Assembly: GCA_029881835.1 (NCBI GenBank) | Contig: JAOULV010000010.1 | Span: 1 to 14,254, forward strand | DNA: 14,254 nt | Direction of reading: 5' to 3' | From: Rhodospirillaceae bacterium | GTDB taxonomy: Bacteria > Pseudomonadota > Alphaproteobacteria > Rhodospirillales > Magnetovibrionaceae | Shown: positions 1 through 6,315 of the stretch, in pieces | Numbering within the stretch: the first letter of the stretch is position 1 | Layout: every line of letters starts with the position of its first letter | Notes under the pieces: model-generated | Told to the model about the DNA's origin: nothing | Database searches by the model: none | The model's input: the letters and a program-made list of their open reading frames with translations, nothing else | Position numbers and translations under genes: made by a program

Positions 1-844
1 GGTTTAATCTGGCACTGGCGGCTTGGGCCGCCACTTTGTGGGCGTGAAACGCTATGCCAAGGCCCGCCGCACCAAGCATGGGAACATCATTGGCCCCGTC
101 ACCGATGGAAAGCGTTTCTTCCAGTGCCAGCTTTTTTTGCGCGGCAGTTTGTAAAAGCACTTTCAATTTTGTGTCTTTATCCAATATGGGTTTTGCGACC
201 TCGCCCGTAAGTTTGCCTTTTTTAATTATTAGGCTGTTGCCGTATGATTTATCAAATCCTACTTCGTTGCTTATGTAATCGGTAAAATAAGAAAACCCAC
301 CGGAAACCAAAATCGTATAGGCCCCATTTGCTTTCATGGTTGCGACCAGCATTTTTGCGCCAGCGGTTAGCTTGACCCGCTTTAAGGTTTTTTCCAACGC
401 ATCCTCGGGCAGGTCCTTCAGCATTGAAACCCTGGCTTCGATGGCCTCTTCAAAACCAAGCTCGCCTTCCATCGCGCTTTGGGTTATTTTTGCAATTTCA
501 TTTTTTAATCCGGCAAAATCAGCCAGCTCGTCAAGGGTTTCGCTGGTTACTATTGTGGAATCCATATCGGCGATAAGTAATTTTTTCTTTCGCCCGTTTA
601 ATGGCTGGGCAATAACATCAATCTTGGATGGTTTTTTTTCGTTAATTTCATTTAACGCCACCGCTTCGCCCTGTTGTGGGGCAAGGCCGGAAAATGCTAT
701 GTCGCAGGCTTTGCCGGGCGCCAGCCAATCGGCAGGGGCGGTTTCGGCGCCTAAATTATTGAGCGCATTTCTTACCCGCTGGACAAGACTGTCTGATATC
801 TTGGCAGCGCCCGAAGGTGCTATAAGGGTTAAAACGAGGTCCAT
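1..844 (-). CDS. serB: Phosphoserine phosphatase SerB (3' end beyond window)
   Basis: Last step of serine biosynthesis: hydrolyses O-phosphoserine to serine in the cytoplasm. Reading the minus strand from ATG at 844 gives 281 residues with no stop before the window edge. Residues 1-85 are an N-terminal regulatory-type domain. The HAD phosphatase domain begins near residue 88, with the catalytic loop DMDST at 93-97 (D93 nucleophile, D95 acid/base), the SGG motif at 181-183 and the Mg-binding GDGANDVPML at 248-257. SerB proteins are usually about 290-320 residues, so only a short C-terminal tail should be missing. The start matches the expected N-terminus, although no strong Shine-Dalgarno sequence precedes it. 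It is divergent from miaA, with a gap of at most 58 bp. All motifs are intact, so the assignment is firm. Confidence 0.95.
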   Translation of the reverse strand, partial: MDLVLTLIAPSGAAKISDSLVQRVRNALNNLGAETAPADWLAPGKACDIAFSGLAPQQGEAVALNEINEKKPSKIDVIAQPLNGRKKKLLIADMDSTIVTSETLDELADFAGLKNEIAKITQSAMEGELGFEEAIEARVSMLKDLPEDALEKTLKRVKLTAGAKMLVATMKANGAYTILVSGGFSYFTDYISNEVGFDKSYGNSLIIKKGKLTGEVAKPILDKDTKLKVLLQTAAQKKLALEETLSIGDGANDVPMLGAAGLGIAFHAHKVAAQAASARLN

Positions 845-883
845 ATTGTCAAAAACCAAATCGCTAAATATTACAAAGTCTAA

Positions 884-896
884 GCCTGCCGCAGGC
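884..896. repeat. Perfect GC-rich palindrome in the serB/miaA gap
   Basis: GCCTGC and GCAGGC arms of 6 bp flank a single C. The palindrome lies between the divergent serB and miaA starts. Its right half contributes to AGGCGG (893-898), the best ribosome-binding candidate for the TTG at 903. It may be an operator, a small dispersed palindrome, or chance. A 1-nt loop cannot form a normal hairpin at full stem length, so a terminator reading is weak. Confidence 0.35.
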
Positions 897-902
897 GGTT
901 TT

Positions 903-1844
903 TTGTCCAAGGGCATAATTATTGCCGGACCCACCGCCAGCGGCAAATCCGCCTTGGCAATTGATATAGCAGAAAAATACCCCGCAACCATAATCAATGC
1001 TGATTCCCAGCAGGTCTACAAAGAACTTTCAATTCTCAGCGCAAGGCCGTCTTTGGCAGATGAAGCCAAGGTTCCCCACCGTCTTTTCGGTGTGCTGCCC
1101 CCGTCCGAGGTCTGTTCCGCCGGGCGCTGGCTTGAAATGGCAAAGGTGGAAATTGAAAAATCGGTTTCGGCCGGGCGCACGCCATTGTTGGTGGGCGGGA
1201 CCGGGCTTTACCTCAAAGCGCTAACCGAGGGTCTTTCGCCAATTCCCGAAGTCATCCCGGAAATTCGTGAAAAGGCACGCGCACTGTGGGCCGAAGTTGG
1301 CGCCGAAGAATTCATAAAGCGCCTAGCGCAAATCGACCCCATAAGCGCAGACGCAATCGCACCCACAGATTCCCAGCGCTTAATAAGGGCTTTTGAGGTA
1401 TCGCTTTCAAGCGGGCGGCCATTTTCCGGCTGGAAAGAACAGCCCAAGGAAATGGTGGTCAAAGGTATTTCCTTTGCCACCGTTCAATTGTTGCCGGAAC
1501 GCGAGGCGCTTTATGGCGCAATTAACGCCCGGTTCGATAAAATGATGGAAATGGGGGCGGTTGATGAGGTCAAAAACCTGTTAAAACTGGGCCTTGATGA
1601 GGATTTGCCGGCCATGAAGGCCCTTGGGGTGCCGGAAATCGCAAGCTACATAAAAGGCGAAATATCCATGGCTGAGGCCTTGGAAAAGGCCAAAACCGCA
1701 TCGCGCAACTATGCCAAGCGCCAGCTTACCTGGGCGCGCCACCAAATGAGCGGTTCCGTGCTGTCGGTCGCGCAATATTCGGAAAGCTCAAGGGGCAAAA
1801 TCTTTTCATTTATTGACGAGTTTATGTTGACCGAAAATCCCTGA
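903..1844 (+). CDS. miaA: tRNA dimethylallyltransferase MiaA
   Basis: Transfers a dimethylallyl group from DMAPP to N6 of A37 in tRNAs reading UNN codons, the first step towards ms2i6A; acts in the cytoplasm. With the start at TTG 903 the protein is 313 residues, the usual length. The P-loop GPTASGKS is at residues 9-16, followed by the substrate-binding segment NADSQQVYKEL, then PHRLFGVLPPSE and the conserved LLVGGTGLYLKAL. The frame stays open upstream to 336, but that stretch is antisense to serB and has no MiaA-like sequence. An alternative TTG at 846 would add 19 residues; it has a well-spaced GAGG at 836-839 and also fits. TTG 903 is preferred because MSKGIIIAGPTASGKS resembles family N-termini, but its AGGCGG is only 4 nt away. 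Function is firm; the start is uncertain. Confidence 0.93.
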   Translation: MSKGIIIAGPTASGKSALAIDIAEKYPATIINADSQQVYKELSILSARPSLADEAKVPHRLFGVLPPSEVCSAGRWLEMAKVEIEKSVSAGRTPLLVGGTGLYLKALTEGLSPIPEVIPEIREKARALWAEVGAEEFIKRLAQIDPISADAIAPTDSQRLIRAFEVSLSSGRPFSGWKEQPKEMVVKGISFATVQLLPEREALYGAINARFDKMMEMGAVDEVKNLLKLGLDEDLPAMKALGVPEIASYIKGEISMAEALEKAKTASRNYAKRQLTWARHQMSGSVLSVAQYSESSRGKIFSFIDEFMLTENP

Positions 1845-1868
1845 AGGGCTAGTTTGCGCCTCTTATCC

Positions 1869-1904
1869 GGGCCCGCCCCATGGGGTGTGGCCCAATTGCG
1901 TTTT
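1869..1904 (+). terminator. Candidate miaA terminator hairpin
   Basis: A strong GC hairpin: GGGCCCGCCC (1869-1878) pairs with GGGTG and GGCCC (1883-1893), with one bulged T at 1888 and the loop CATG. Downstream is AATTGCGTTTTA, only loosely T-rich, so intrinsic termination may be weak. It sits 25 nt after the miaA stop and before the ilv operon. The same hairpin could instead belong to the ilvI leader RNA. Confidence 0.45.
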
Positions 1905-1931
1905 ACTTGGGACTAGTTTTACTTGGAACTA
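1900..1931. repeat. 16-bp tandem repeat in the ilvI leader
   Basis: Two directly adjacent units, GTTTTACTTGGGACTA (1900-1915) and GTTTTACTTGGAACTA (1916-1931), differ at one base. They end 12 nt before the ilvI ribosome-binding site AAGGAAAG (1943-1950). A tandem pair of this kind could be a double protein-binding site, or a recent duplication inside the leader. No function can be read from sequence alone. Confidence 0.75.
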
Positions 1932-1954
1932 AATGACTTTTTAAGGAAAGAACA

Positions 1955-3718
1955 ATGGCAGACGAACAAATGAACGGCGCTGAAATATTGATCAAGGCAT
2001 TGCATGATCAAGGCGTCGAAGTGGTGTTCGGCTACCCCGGCGGGGCTGTTCTTCCTATTTATGATGCCATTTTTCAGCAAAATAAGCTTCGCCATATTTT
2101 GGTTCGCCAAGAAGGCGGCGCGGTGCATGCCGCCGAAGGTTACGCGCGATCTACCGGCAAGGTCGGCTGCGTTTTGGTAACGTCTGGCCCCGGTGCCACC
2201 AATGCGGTAACCGGCCTGCTTGATGCGATGCTCGATTCAATCCCGATGGTATGTTTGACCGGTCAAGTGCCAACGCACCTTATCGGCAACGATGCTTTCC
2301 AAGAAGCCGACACCACCGGCATTACTAGGCCCTGCACCAAACACAATTATCTGGTGAAAGACATCAAAGATTTAGCACGCGTTGTGCACGAAGCATTTCA
2401 CGTTGCTAAAAGCGGGCGTCCCGGCCCGGTGGTTATTGATCTGCCGAAAGATATTTTAATGGCGTTGGGTGATTATGTTCCCAAGGCAAAGGTTGTACAT
2501 AAAAGCTACAACCCACAGGTAAAAGGCGAGACCGCAAAAATAAAAGCGGCGGCAAAAATGCTGGCCGGTGCCAAGAAACCGATTATTTATGCTGGTGGCG
2601 GGGTAATAAATTCCGGCCCCGGTGCATCACAACTGTTAACTCAGCTTGCCCATCTTACGGGCGCGCCGGTAACGCTTACGCTGATGGGTCTTGGTGCGTT
2701 TCCCGGTTCTGATAAACAGTTTATCGGCATGCTGGGCATGCACGGCACATATGAAGCAAACATGGCGATGCATGATTGCGATGTTATGGTTTGTATCGGT
2801 GCGCGCTTTGACGACCGGGTGACCGGCAGGTTAGATGCGTTTAGCCCTAATTCCAAAAAAATCCATATTGATATTGACCCCAGCTCAATCAACAAAAGCA
2901 TAATGGTTGATTTGCCGGTAATTGGTGATGTTGCCCATGTGTTGGAAGATTTTATAAAAATCTGGAAAACATCGCAGCATAAGTTGGACGCCAAGGCATT
3001 GAAATCTTGGTGGAAGGAAATTGACGGCTGGCGGGCAAAGAAATGTTTGTCCTATCGTGATGATAAAAAAACCATCATGCCGCAATACGCGATTGAACGG
3101 CTGTACGAACTGACCAAAGAGCGCAAAGACGTTTTCATCACCACCGAGGTCGGCCAGCATCAAATGTGGGCGGCCCAGCATTTCAAATTTGAAAAGCCAA
3201 ATCATTTTATGACCTCGGGCGGGCTTGGCACCATGGGTTACGGCCTGCCGGCCGCCATGGGGGTGCAGGTGGCAAACCCCAAAGCACTGGTAATTGATAT
3301 TGCGGGCGAGGCATCAATCCTGATGAACATTCAGGAAATGTCTTCCATCGCCCAATATCGCCTGCCGGTTAAGGTGTTCATACTTAACAACCAATACATG
3401 GGTATGGTCCGCCAGTGGCAAGAGCTTCTGCATGGAAGCCGTTATTCGGAAAGCTACATGGAAAGCCTACCCGATTTTGTAAAACTGGCAGAAAGTTTTG
3501 GTGCCAAGGGCCTGCGCGCGACCAAGCCAGATGAATTAGACGGTGTTATCAAGGAAATGATTGAATCTGATACCTCGGTCATTGTTGATGTTGCCGTGGA
3601 TCAGGCAGAAAACGTTTATCCGATGATTCCATCGGGGGCGGCGCATAACGAAATGCTGTTTGGCCCCGATGACAAAGCAAACAAACCCGTTTCAGAAGAA
3701 GGTATGGTGCTGGTTTAA
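1955..3718 (+). CDS. ilvI: Acetolactate synthase large (catalytic) subunit
   Basis: Also named ilvB. A ThDP- and FAD-dependent enzyme that condenses two pyruvates to acetolactate (valine, leucine) or pyruvate with 2-ketobutyrate (isoleucine); first common branched-chain step, cytoplasmic. 587 residues, full length. The N-terminal ThDP domain holds the catalytic glutamate E53 in RQEGGAVHAAEGYAR. A central FAD-binding domain spans about 195-345. The C-terminal ThDP-binding domain contains GGLGTMGYGLPAA (422-434), GEAS (451-454) and NN (478-479). The usual GDG of the ThDP/Mg motif is GEA here, a conservative Asp-to-Glu change that I recall from alphaproteobacterial homologues. ATG follows AAGGAAAG at good spacing. 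First gene of ilvI-ilvH-ilvC, 33 nt before ilvH. Confidence 0.97.
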   Translation: MADEQMNGAEILIKALHDQGVEVVFGYPGGAVLPIYDAIFQQNKLRHILVRQEGGAVHAAEGYARSTGKVGCVLVTSGPGATNAVTGLLDAMLDSIPMVCLTGQVPTHLIGNDAFQEADTTGITRPCTKHNYLVKDIKDLARVVHEAFHVAKSGRPGPVVIDLPKDILMALGDYVPKAKVVHKSYNPQVKGETAKIKAAAKMLAGAKKPIIYAGGGVINSGPGASQLLTQLAHLTGAPVTLTLMGLGAFPGSDKQFIGMLGMHGTYEANMAMHDCDVMVCIGARFDDRVTGRLDAFSPNSKKIHIDIDPSSINKSIMVDLPVIGDVAHVLEDFIKIWKTSQHKLDAKALKSWWKEIDGWRAKKCLSYRDDKKTIMPQYAIERLYELTKERKDVFITTEVGQHQMWAAQHFKFEKPNHFMTSGGLGTMGYGLPAAMGVQVANPKALVIDIAGEASILMNIQEMSSIAQYRLPVKVFILNNQYMGMVRQWQELLHGSRYSESYMESLPDFVKLAESFGAKGLRATKPDELDGVIKEMIESDTSVIVDVAVDQAENVYPMIPSGAAHNEMLFGPDDKANKPVSEEGMVLV

Positions 3719-3751
3719 TTAGCAACAAGCCCAATCAAAGGAATAAAAAAA

Positions 3752-4261
3752 GTGAAAGAAGAACAAATAAACAGCCACACCATTTCAGTACTGGTCGATA
3801 ACGAACCGGGTGTGCTGGCGCGCGTGATTGGCCTGTTTTCCGGACGGGGCTATAACATTGAAAGCCTGACCGTGGCCGAAACCCGCCACAAAATGGGGCT
3901 TTCGCGCATTACCATTGTCACCACCGGCACAGCCATGATTATTGAACAAATCAAGGCGCAGCTTGGCCGCTTGGTTCCCATTCATTCGGTTGCCGATTTG
4001 ACCATGGATGGCCCATCGGTTGAACGCGAAGTCGCCCTGGTCAAGGTTGTCGGTACTGGCGAGCACCGGGTTGAAGCCTTGCGGATAGCCGATATTTTCC
4101 GTGCCCGGGTGGTTGACAGCACCAATGAAAGTTTTGTTTTTGAAATTGTTGGCGATACTGGCAAACTTGATGCCTTCGCTGAATTGATGAAACCGCTGGG
4201 GCTGGTTGATTTATCACGCTCCGGTGTTGTTGCTATTTCCCGTGGAACCGAATCACTTTAA
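3752..4261 (+). CDS. ilvH: Acetolactate synthase small (regulatory) subunit
   Basis: Also named ilvN. Regulatory partner of the large subunit: it raises activity and gives feedback inhibition by valine through its ACT domain. 169 residues, the size of IlvH-type subunits. An N-terminal ACT domain (about 9-85) carries SVLVDNEPGVLARVIGLFSGRGYNIESL, the conserved ligand-binding region. A C-terminal ACT-like half (about 86-165) begins EREVALVKV. The start is GTG at 3752, preceded by AAAGGAA about 9 nt upstream; no ATG lies nearby in frame. It sits between ilvI and ilvC, 37 nt before ilvC, consistent with one transcript. Confidence 0.96.
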   Translation: MKEEQINSHTISVLVDNEPGVLARVIGLFSGRGYNIESLTVAETRHKMGLSRITIVTTGTAMIIEQIKAQLGRLVPIHSVADLTMDGPSVEREVALVKVVGTGEHRVEALRIADIFRARVVDSTNESFVFEIVGDTGKLDAFAELMKPLGLVDLSRSGVVAISRGTESL

Positions 4262-4298
4262 CTAATTTTTTTACCCAAGCTTTAAGGAACAAAATAAA

Positions 4299-5318
4299 AT
4301 GCGTGTCTATTATGATCAGGATGCCGATGTAAAACTTATCAAAGGCAAAAAAGTCGCTATTGTTGGCTATGGCAGTCAGGGCCATGCCCATGCGCTTAAT
4401 CTTCGCGATAGCGGGGTAAAAGACGTTTGTGTGGCGTTGCGTGAAAGCTCAAGCTCGCGCAAAAAAGCCGAAGGCGAAGGCATCAAATGCATGACCCCTG
4501 CCGAAGCCGCAGGTTGGGCCGATGTGGTTATGATGTTGGTTCCCGATGAACTGCAAGCAGACCTTTATTATGCAGACCTTGTCGGCAACATGAAAAAAGG
4601 TGCGGCTCTTGTATTTGCCCATGGTCTTAACGTGCACTTCAACCTGATTGAACCGCGCGAAGACCTTGACGTTTTTATGGTTGCACCAAAAGGCCCCGGT
4701 CATACGGTTCGTGGCGAATACCAAAAAGGCGGCGGCGTGCCGTGCTTGGTTGCGGTTCATCAAAACGCATCGGGTAACGCTTTAGAAATTGCCCTTTCAT
4801 ATGCATCTGCCATCGGTGGCGGGCGTTCGGGCGTTATTGAAACATCGTTCAAGGAAGAATGCGAAACCGACTTGTTCGGCGAACAGGTTGTTTTGTGTGG
4901 TGGCCTGACCGAACTTATCAGAAACGGTTACGAAACCCTGACCGAGGCGGGTTACGCCCCGGAAATGGCATATTTTGAATGCCTGCACGAAGTTAAATTG
5001 ATTGTCGATTTAATGTATGAAGGCGGCATGGCCAACATGCGCTATTCAATTTCCAACACCGCCGAATATGGTGATTATGTAACCGGCCCACGGATTATTA
5101 CATCTGAAACCAAGGCCGAAATGAAACGCGTGCTCGATGATATTCAATCGGGTCGCTTTACCCGTGACTGGATGCTCGAATGCAAAGCCGGCCAGCCCAG
5201 CTTTAAAGCAACCCGCAGGCGCAATGCCGAACACGGCATTGAAGAAGTCGGCACCAAATTGCGCGCGATGATGCCGTGGATTGGTAAAAACAAATTGGTT
5301 GATAAAGACAAGAACTAA
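4299..5318 (+). CDS. ilvC: Ketol-acid reductoisomerase (class I), NADP(H)-dependent
   Basis: Second common step of valine, leucine and isoleucine synthesis: Mg-dependent alkyl migration and NADPH reduction of acetolactate or acetohydroxybutyrate to the dihydroxy acid; cytoplasmic. 339 residues, the short class I length. The Rossmann domain has GYGSQG at 23-28. The cofactor loop LRESSSS at 47-53 has the serine-rich pattern expected for NADPH preference. H108 is the conserved catalytic-region histidine. Metal ligands are visible as D191 and E195 in ETDLFGEQ and E227 and E231 in ECLHE. ATG 4299 follows AAGGA about 11 nt upstream. Last gene of the ilvIHC cluster, with a clear terminator 26 nt after its stop. 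Confidence 0.98.
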   Translation: MRVYYDQDADVKLIKGKKVAIVGYGSQGHAHALNLRDSGVKDVCVALRESSSSRKKAEGEGIKCMTPAEAAGWADVVMMLVPDELQADLYYADLVGNMKKGAALVFAHGLNVHFNLIEPREDLDVFMVAPKGPGHTVRGEYQKGGGVPCLVAVHQNASGNALEIALSYASAIGGGRSGVIETSFKEECETDLFGEQVVLCGGLTELIRNGYETLTEAGYAPEMAYFECLHEVKLIVDLMYEGGMANMRYSISNTAEYGDYVTGPRIITSETKAEMKRVLDDIQSGRFTRDWMLECKAGQPSFKATRRRNAEHGIEEVGTKLRAMMPWIGKNKLVDKDKN

Positions 5319-5343
5319 GCTCTTTTAAAACCTTGGTTAAATT

Positions 5344-5378
5344 AAAGGCGGGGCCGTTTATCTGGCTCCGCCTTTTTT
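5344..5378 (+). terminator. Rho-independent terminator after ilvC (bidirectional)
   Basis: The 12-bp arms AAAGGCGGGGCC (5344-5355) and GGCTCCGCCTTT (5364-5375) pair with a single G-T wobble around the 8-nt loop GTTTATCT. A run of six T ends at 5378. Read on the minus strand, the same stem is followed by AATTT, so it can also end the convergent gene whose stop lies 16 bp away at 5391. Confidence 0.93.
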
Positions 5379-5390
5379 GTTCCAAGAAAC

Positions 5391-5891
5391 CTAGTTTTTA
5401 ATAGTCGCTTTAAAGCTATTGAACGAGCCAACCCAAAACCATGCAACTTTTCCGTCCGGCGCTTCAATGCCGACCGTGCGGTGTTTCATTCCAACCCTAA
5501 ATGAATATATGGGCTGGGTTTTGTGGATTTGTTTAAAGCGCAATCCCGGCGTGTTATGGCTTTCGCGCCAAAGGTTATAATTTTTTTCTGCCAGTTTTTT
5601 CACGTCTTCGGGCAGGTCTTCAAACGATGCCCAGTACGAACCTTCGCGTAGAACATTATCCAAATTAAGCGAGATAAATTTATTAGCTAGCTTGCCCGAT
5701 ATTTTGTTGTATTCTTTCAATGCTTTTTTTCCGGCTTGGGTAAGCCAGTTTTGCGCATCATCACTAGATATTAGTTTATCCCATTCGGTCTTATCTTCGA
5801 CCCGCTCGATTATTTCCCAGGCAATACGCTCGCGCTCGTTTTCCGGCAATGTTTTTAGCGCCTTGAAAGCCCTGTCCAATACTTCGCTCAT
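5391..5891 (-). CDS. Fused antitoxin-like / RelE-ParE-type toxin-like protein
   Basis: A 166-residue protein with ATG at 5891 preceded by AAGGAAA at about 8 nt. Residues 1-65 are charged and helical and resemble small antitoxins that start with a DRAFKALKTLPENERE-like segment and carry a W-D-L stretch (W37-L40). Residues 87-157 resemble RelE/ParE-family toxins: WASFEDLPEDVKKLAEKNY, then PGLRFKQIHKTQPIYSFRVG, then VAWFWVGS near the end. Such toxins are normally separate proteins of about 90 residues beside their antitoxin; here both halves lie in one frame with no stop between. The end reads GSFNSF where I expect GSH plus an acidic/aromatic segment, so a conserved histidine may be lost. It may be an active fusion, a degenerate remnant, or a regulator. 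Isolated from metabolic neighbours and convergent with ilvC. Family assignment is from memory of family sequences only. Confidence 0.68.
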   Translation of the reverse strand: MSEVLDRAFKALKTLPENERERIAWEIIERVEDKTEWDKLISSDDAQNWLTQAGKKALKEYNKISGKLANKFISLNLDNVLREGSYWASFEDLPEDVKKLAEKNYNLWRESHNTPGLRFKQIHKTQPIYSFRVGMKHRTVGIEAPDGKVAWFWVGSFNSFKATIKN

Positions 5892-5926
5892 GGGAATTTC
5901 CTTTATTTATTGTCGCTTTTTTCAAT

Positions 5927-6020
5927 AATGTTTGGGGGGAATGTAAGCCAAAATTATACCTTGAGGCAAACTATACATTTTTTTTGTGTGTTATATTCGG
6001 CAAAACCCCCCAAAAACATT
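5927..6020. repeat. Inverted repeat between the divergent promoters
   Basis: AATGTTTGGGGGG (5927-5939) is matched in inverse orientation by CCCCCCAAAAACATT (6006-6020), which differs by two extra A. The arms enclose about 66 bp holding the minus-strand -10 candidate. The right arm abuts the TTGACA of the leuA-side promoter. It could be a shared operator or the ends of a small inserted segment. The G and C runs are low complexity, which weakens the case. Confidence 0.45.
5953..5958 (-). promoter_or_regulatory. -10 element for the fused toxin-antitoxin-like gene
   Basis: On the minus strand this reads TATAAT, a perfect -10 consensus, about 60 bp upstream of the ATG at 5891. No good -35 is seen 16-18 bp further upstream. 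A start near 5945 would give a leader of roughly 55 nt containing AAGGAAA. Confidence 0.4.
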
Positions 6021-6050
6021 TGACAAAAGCCAGTTTAGACTGGCTTTATG
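6020..6050 (+). promoter_or_regulatory. Promoter candidate for the leuA leader transcript
   Basis: A perfect -35 hexamer TTGACA lies at 6020-6025. The -10 is poor: TTTATG at 6045-6050 with a 19-bp spacer or CTTTAT at 6044-6049 with an 18-bp spacer. The spacer is filled by a perfect inverted repeat (6026-6047). It stands about 50 bp before the leader ORF and about 315 bp before leuA. A strong -35 with a weak -10 and a palindrome between them suits a regulated promoter. Confidence 0.45.
6026..6047. promoter_or_regulatory. Operator-like perfect inverted repeat
   Basis: AAAGCCAGT (6026-6034) and ACTGGCTTT (6039-6047) are perfect 9-bp inverse complements around TTAG. The repeat directly follows TTGACA and fills the promoter spacer, the classic site for a dimeric repressor. 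As RNA it could also fold into a hairpin, but no T-run follows, so a terminator is unlikely. The binding protein, if any, is unknown. Confidence 0.5.
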
Positions 6051-6093
6051 GTAGGGCAAGTGGGGTCTTCAGAGGCTCCAAATTATACGAAAG

Positions 6094-6107
6094 GGTCAGA
6101 AATGACC
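6094..6107 (+). promoter_or_regulatory. Hairpin covering the start of the leader ORF
   Basis: GGTCA (6094-6098) pairs with TGACC (6103-6107) around the tetraloop GAAA, a GNRA loop. It takes in part of the AAGGG ribosome-binding site (6091-6095) and the leader start codon at 6102. A competing pairing exists: AATGACC (6101-6107) is also complementary to GGTCATT (6163-6169) inside the leader. The two folds are mutually exclusive, which could tune leader translation. Confidence 0.4.
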
Positions 6108-6251
6108 GTAAATGCGCAAAAAAACAGGGCTATAGCCAAAGCCAGAGCCGCTACCCAAACCGGGTCATTGGCTGTTGGCGCATGGGCTTTGCTTGGCGCA
6201 CTTTCACTTTTGCTTCTTACTGCTAGGGACCTTCTGCTTAGGAGCCCCTGA
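6102..6251 (+). CDS. Predicted leucine-rich leader peptide upstream of leuA
   Basis: A 49-residue ORF with ATG 6102 and AAGGG 6 nt upstream. Residues 1-22 are basic and polar. Residues 30-46, LLGALSLLLLTARDLLL, hold 10 leucines in 17, encoded by a mix of CTT, TTG and CTG at 6189-6239. It ends RSP-stop only 3 codons after the last leucine. The TGA is part of the 5' arm of a hairpin (6245-6292), and leuA begins 113 nt later. This is the layout of attenuator leader peptides: ribosome stalling at Leu codons when charged tRNA-Leu is scarce would change downstream folding. The ORF is longer than most leaders, and residues 21-40 could also form a membrane helix, so a small membrane protein is the alternative. 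Confidence 0.6.
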   Translation: MTVNAQKNRAIAKARAATQTGSLAVGAWALLGALSLLLLTARDLLLRSP

Positions 6252-6315
6252 CGCCTACGGCCACGTTTTGTTCGGCTGGTGACGTTCAGGGGAAAAGGAA
6301 AACTAAACCCTTTTC
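6245..6315 (+). promoter_or_regulatory. Candidate leuA attenuator stem-loops
   Basis: CCCCTGA (6245-6251) pairs perfectly with TCAGGGG (6286-6292), extended by CG/CG across a bulged T. The leader stop codon lies in the 5' arm, so a ribosome finishing the leader would block this stem. A second, weaker stem follows: GAAAAGG (6292-6298) with CCTTTTC (6309-6315). Neither has a proper T-run after it, so control may be Rho-dependent or translational rather than classic intrinsic termination. A longer-range pairing is also possible between GGGAC (6226-6230) and GTCCC (6332-6336). Confidence 0.45.

Noticed and set aside
336..902. Long upstream extension of the miaA frame to ATG 336
   Set aside because: It is antisense to serB, whose motifs are intact, and its translation has no MiaA-like sequence. 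MiaA of normal length begins near 903.
2641..3205. Antisense ORFs of over 100 residues opposite ilvI
   Set aside because: Shadows of the ilvI coding frame, with no start signals or family features.
5319..5390. A small RNA gene between ilvC and the minus-strand gene
   Set aside because: The only structure is the bidirectional terminator. There is no promoter and too little space.
5984..6226. 80-residue ORF in another frame across the leuA leader region
   Set aside because: It has no ribosome-binding site, overlaps the promoter elements, and has no recognisable composition. The 6102-6251 frame is the one with a start signal and the Leu bias.
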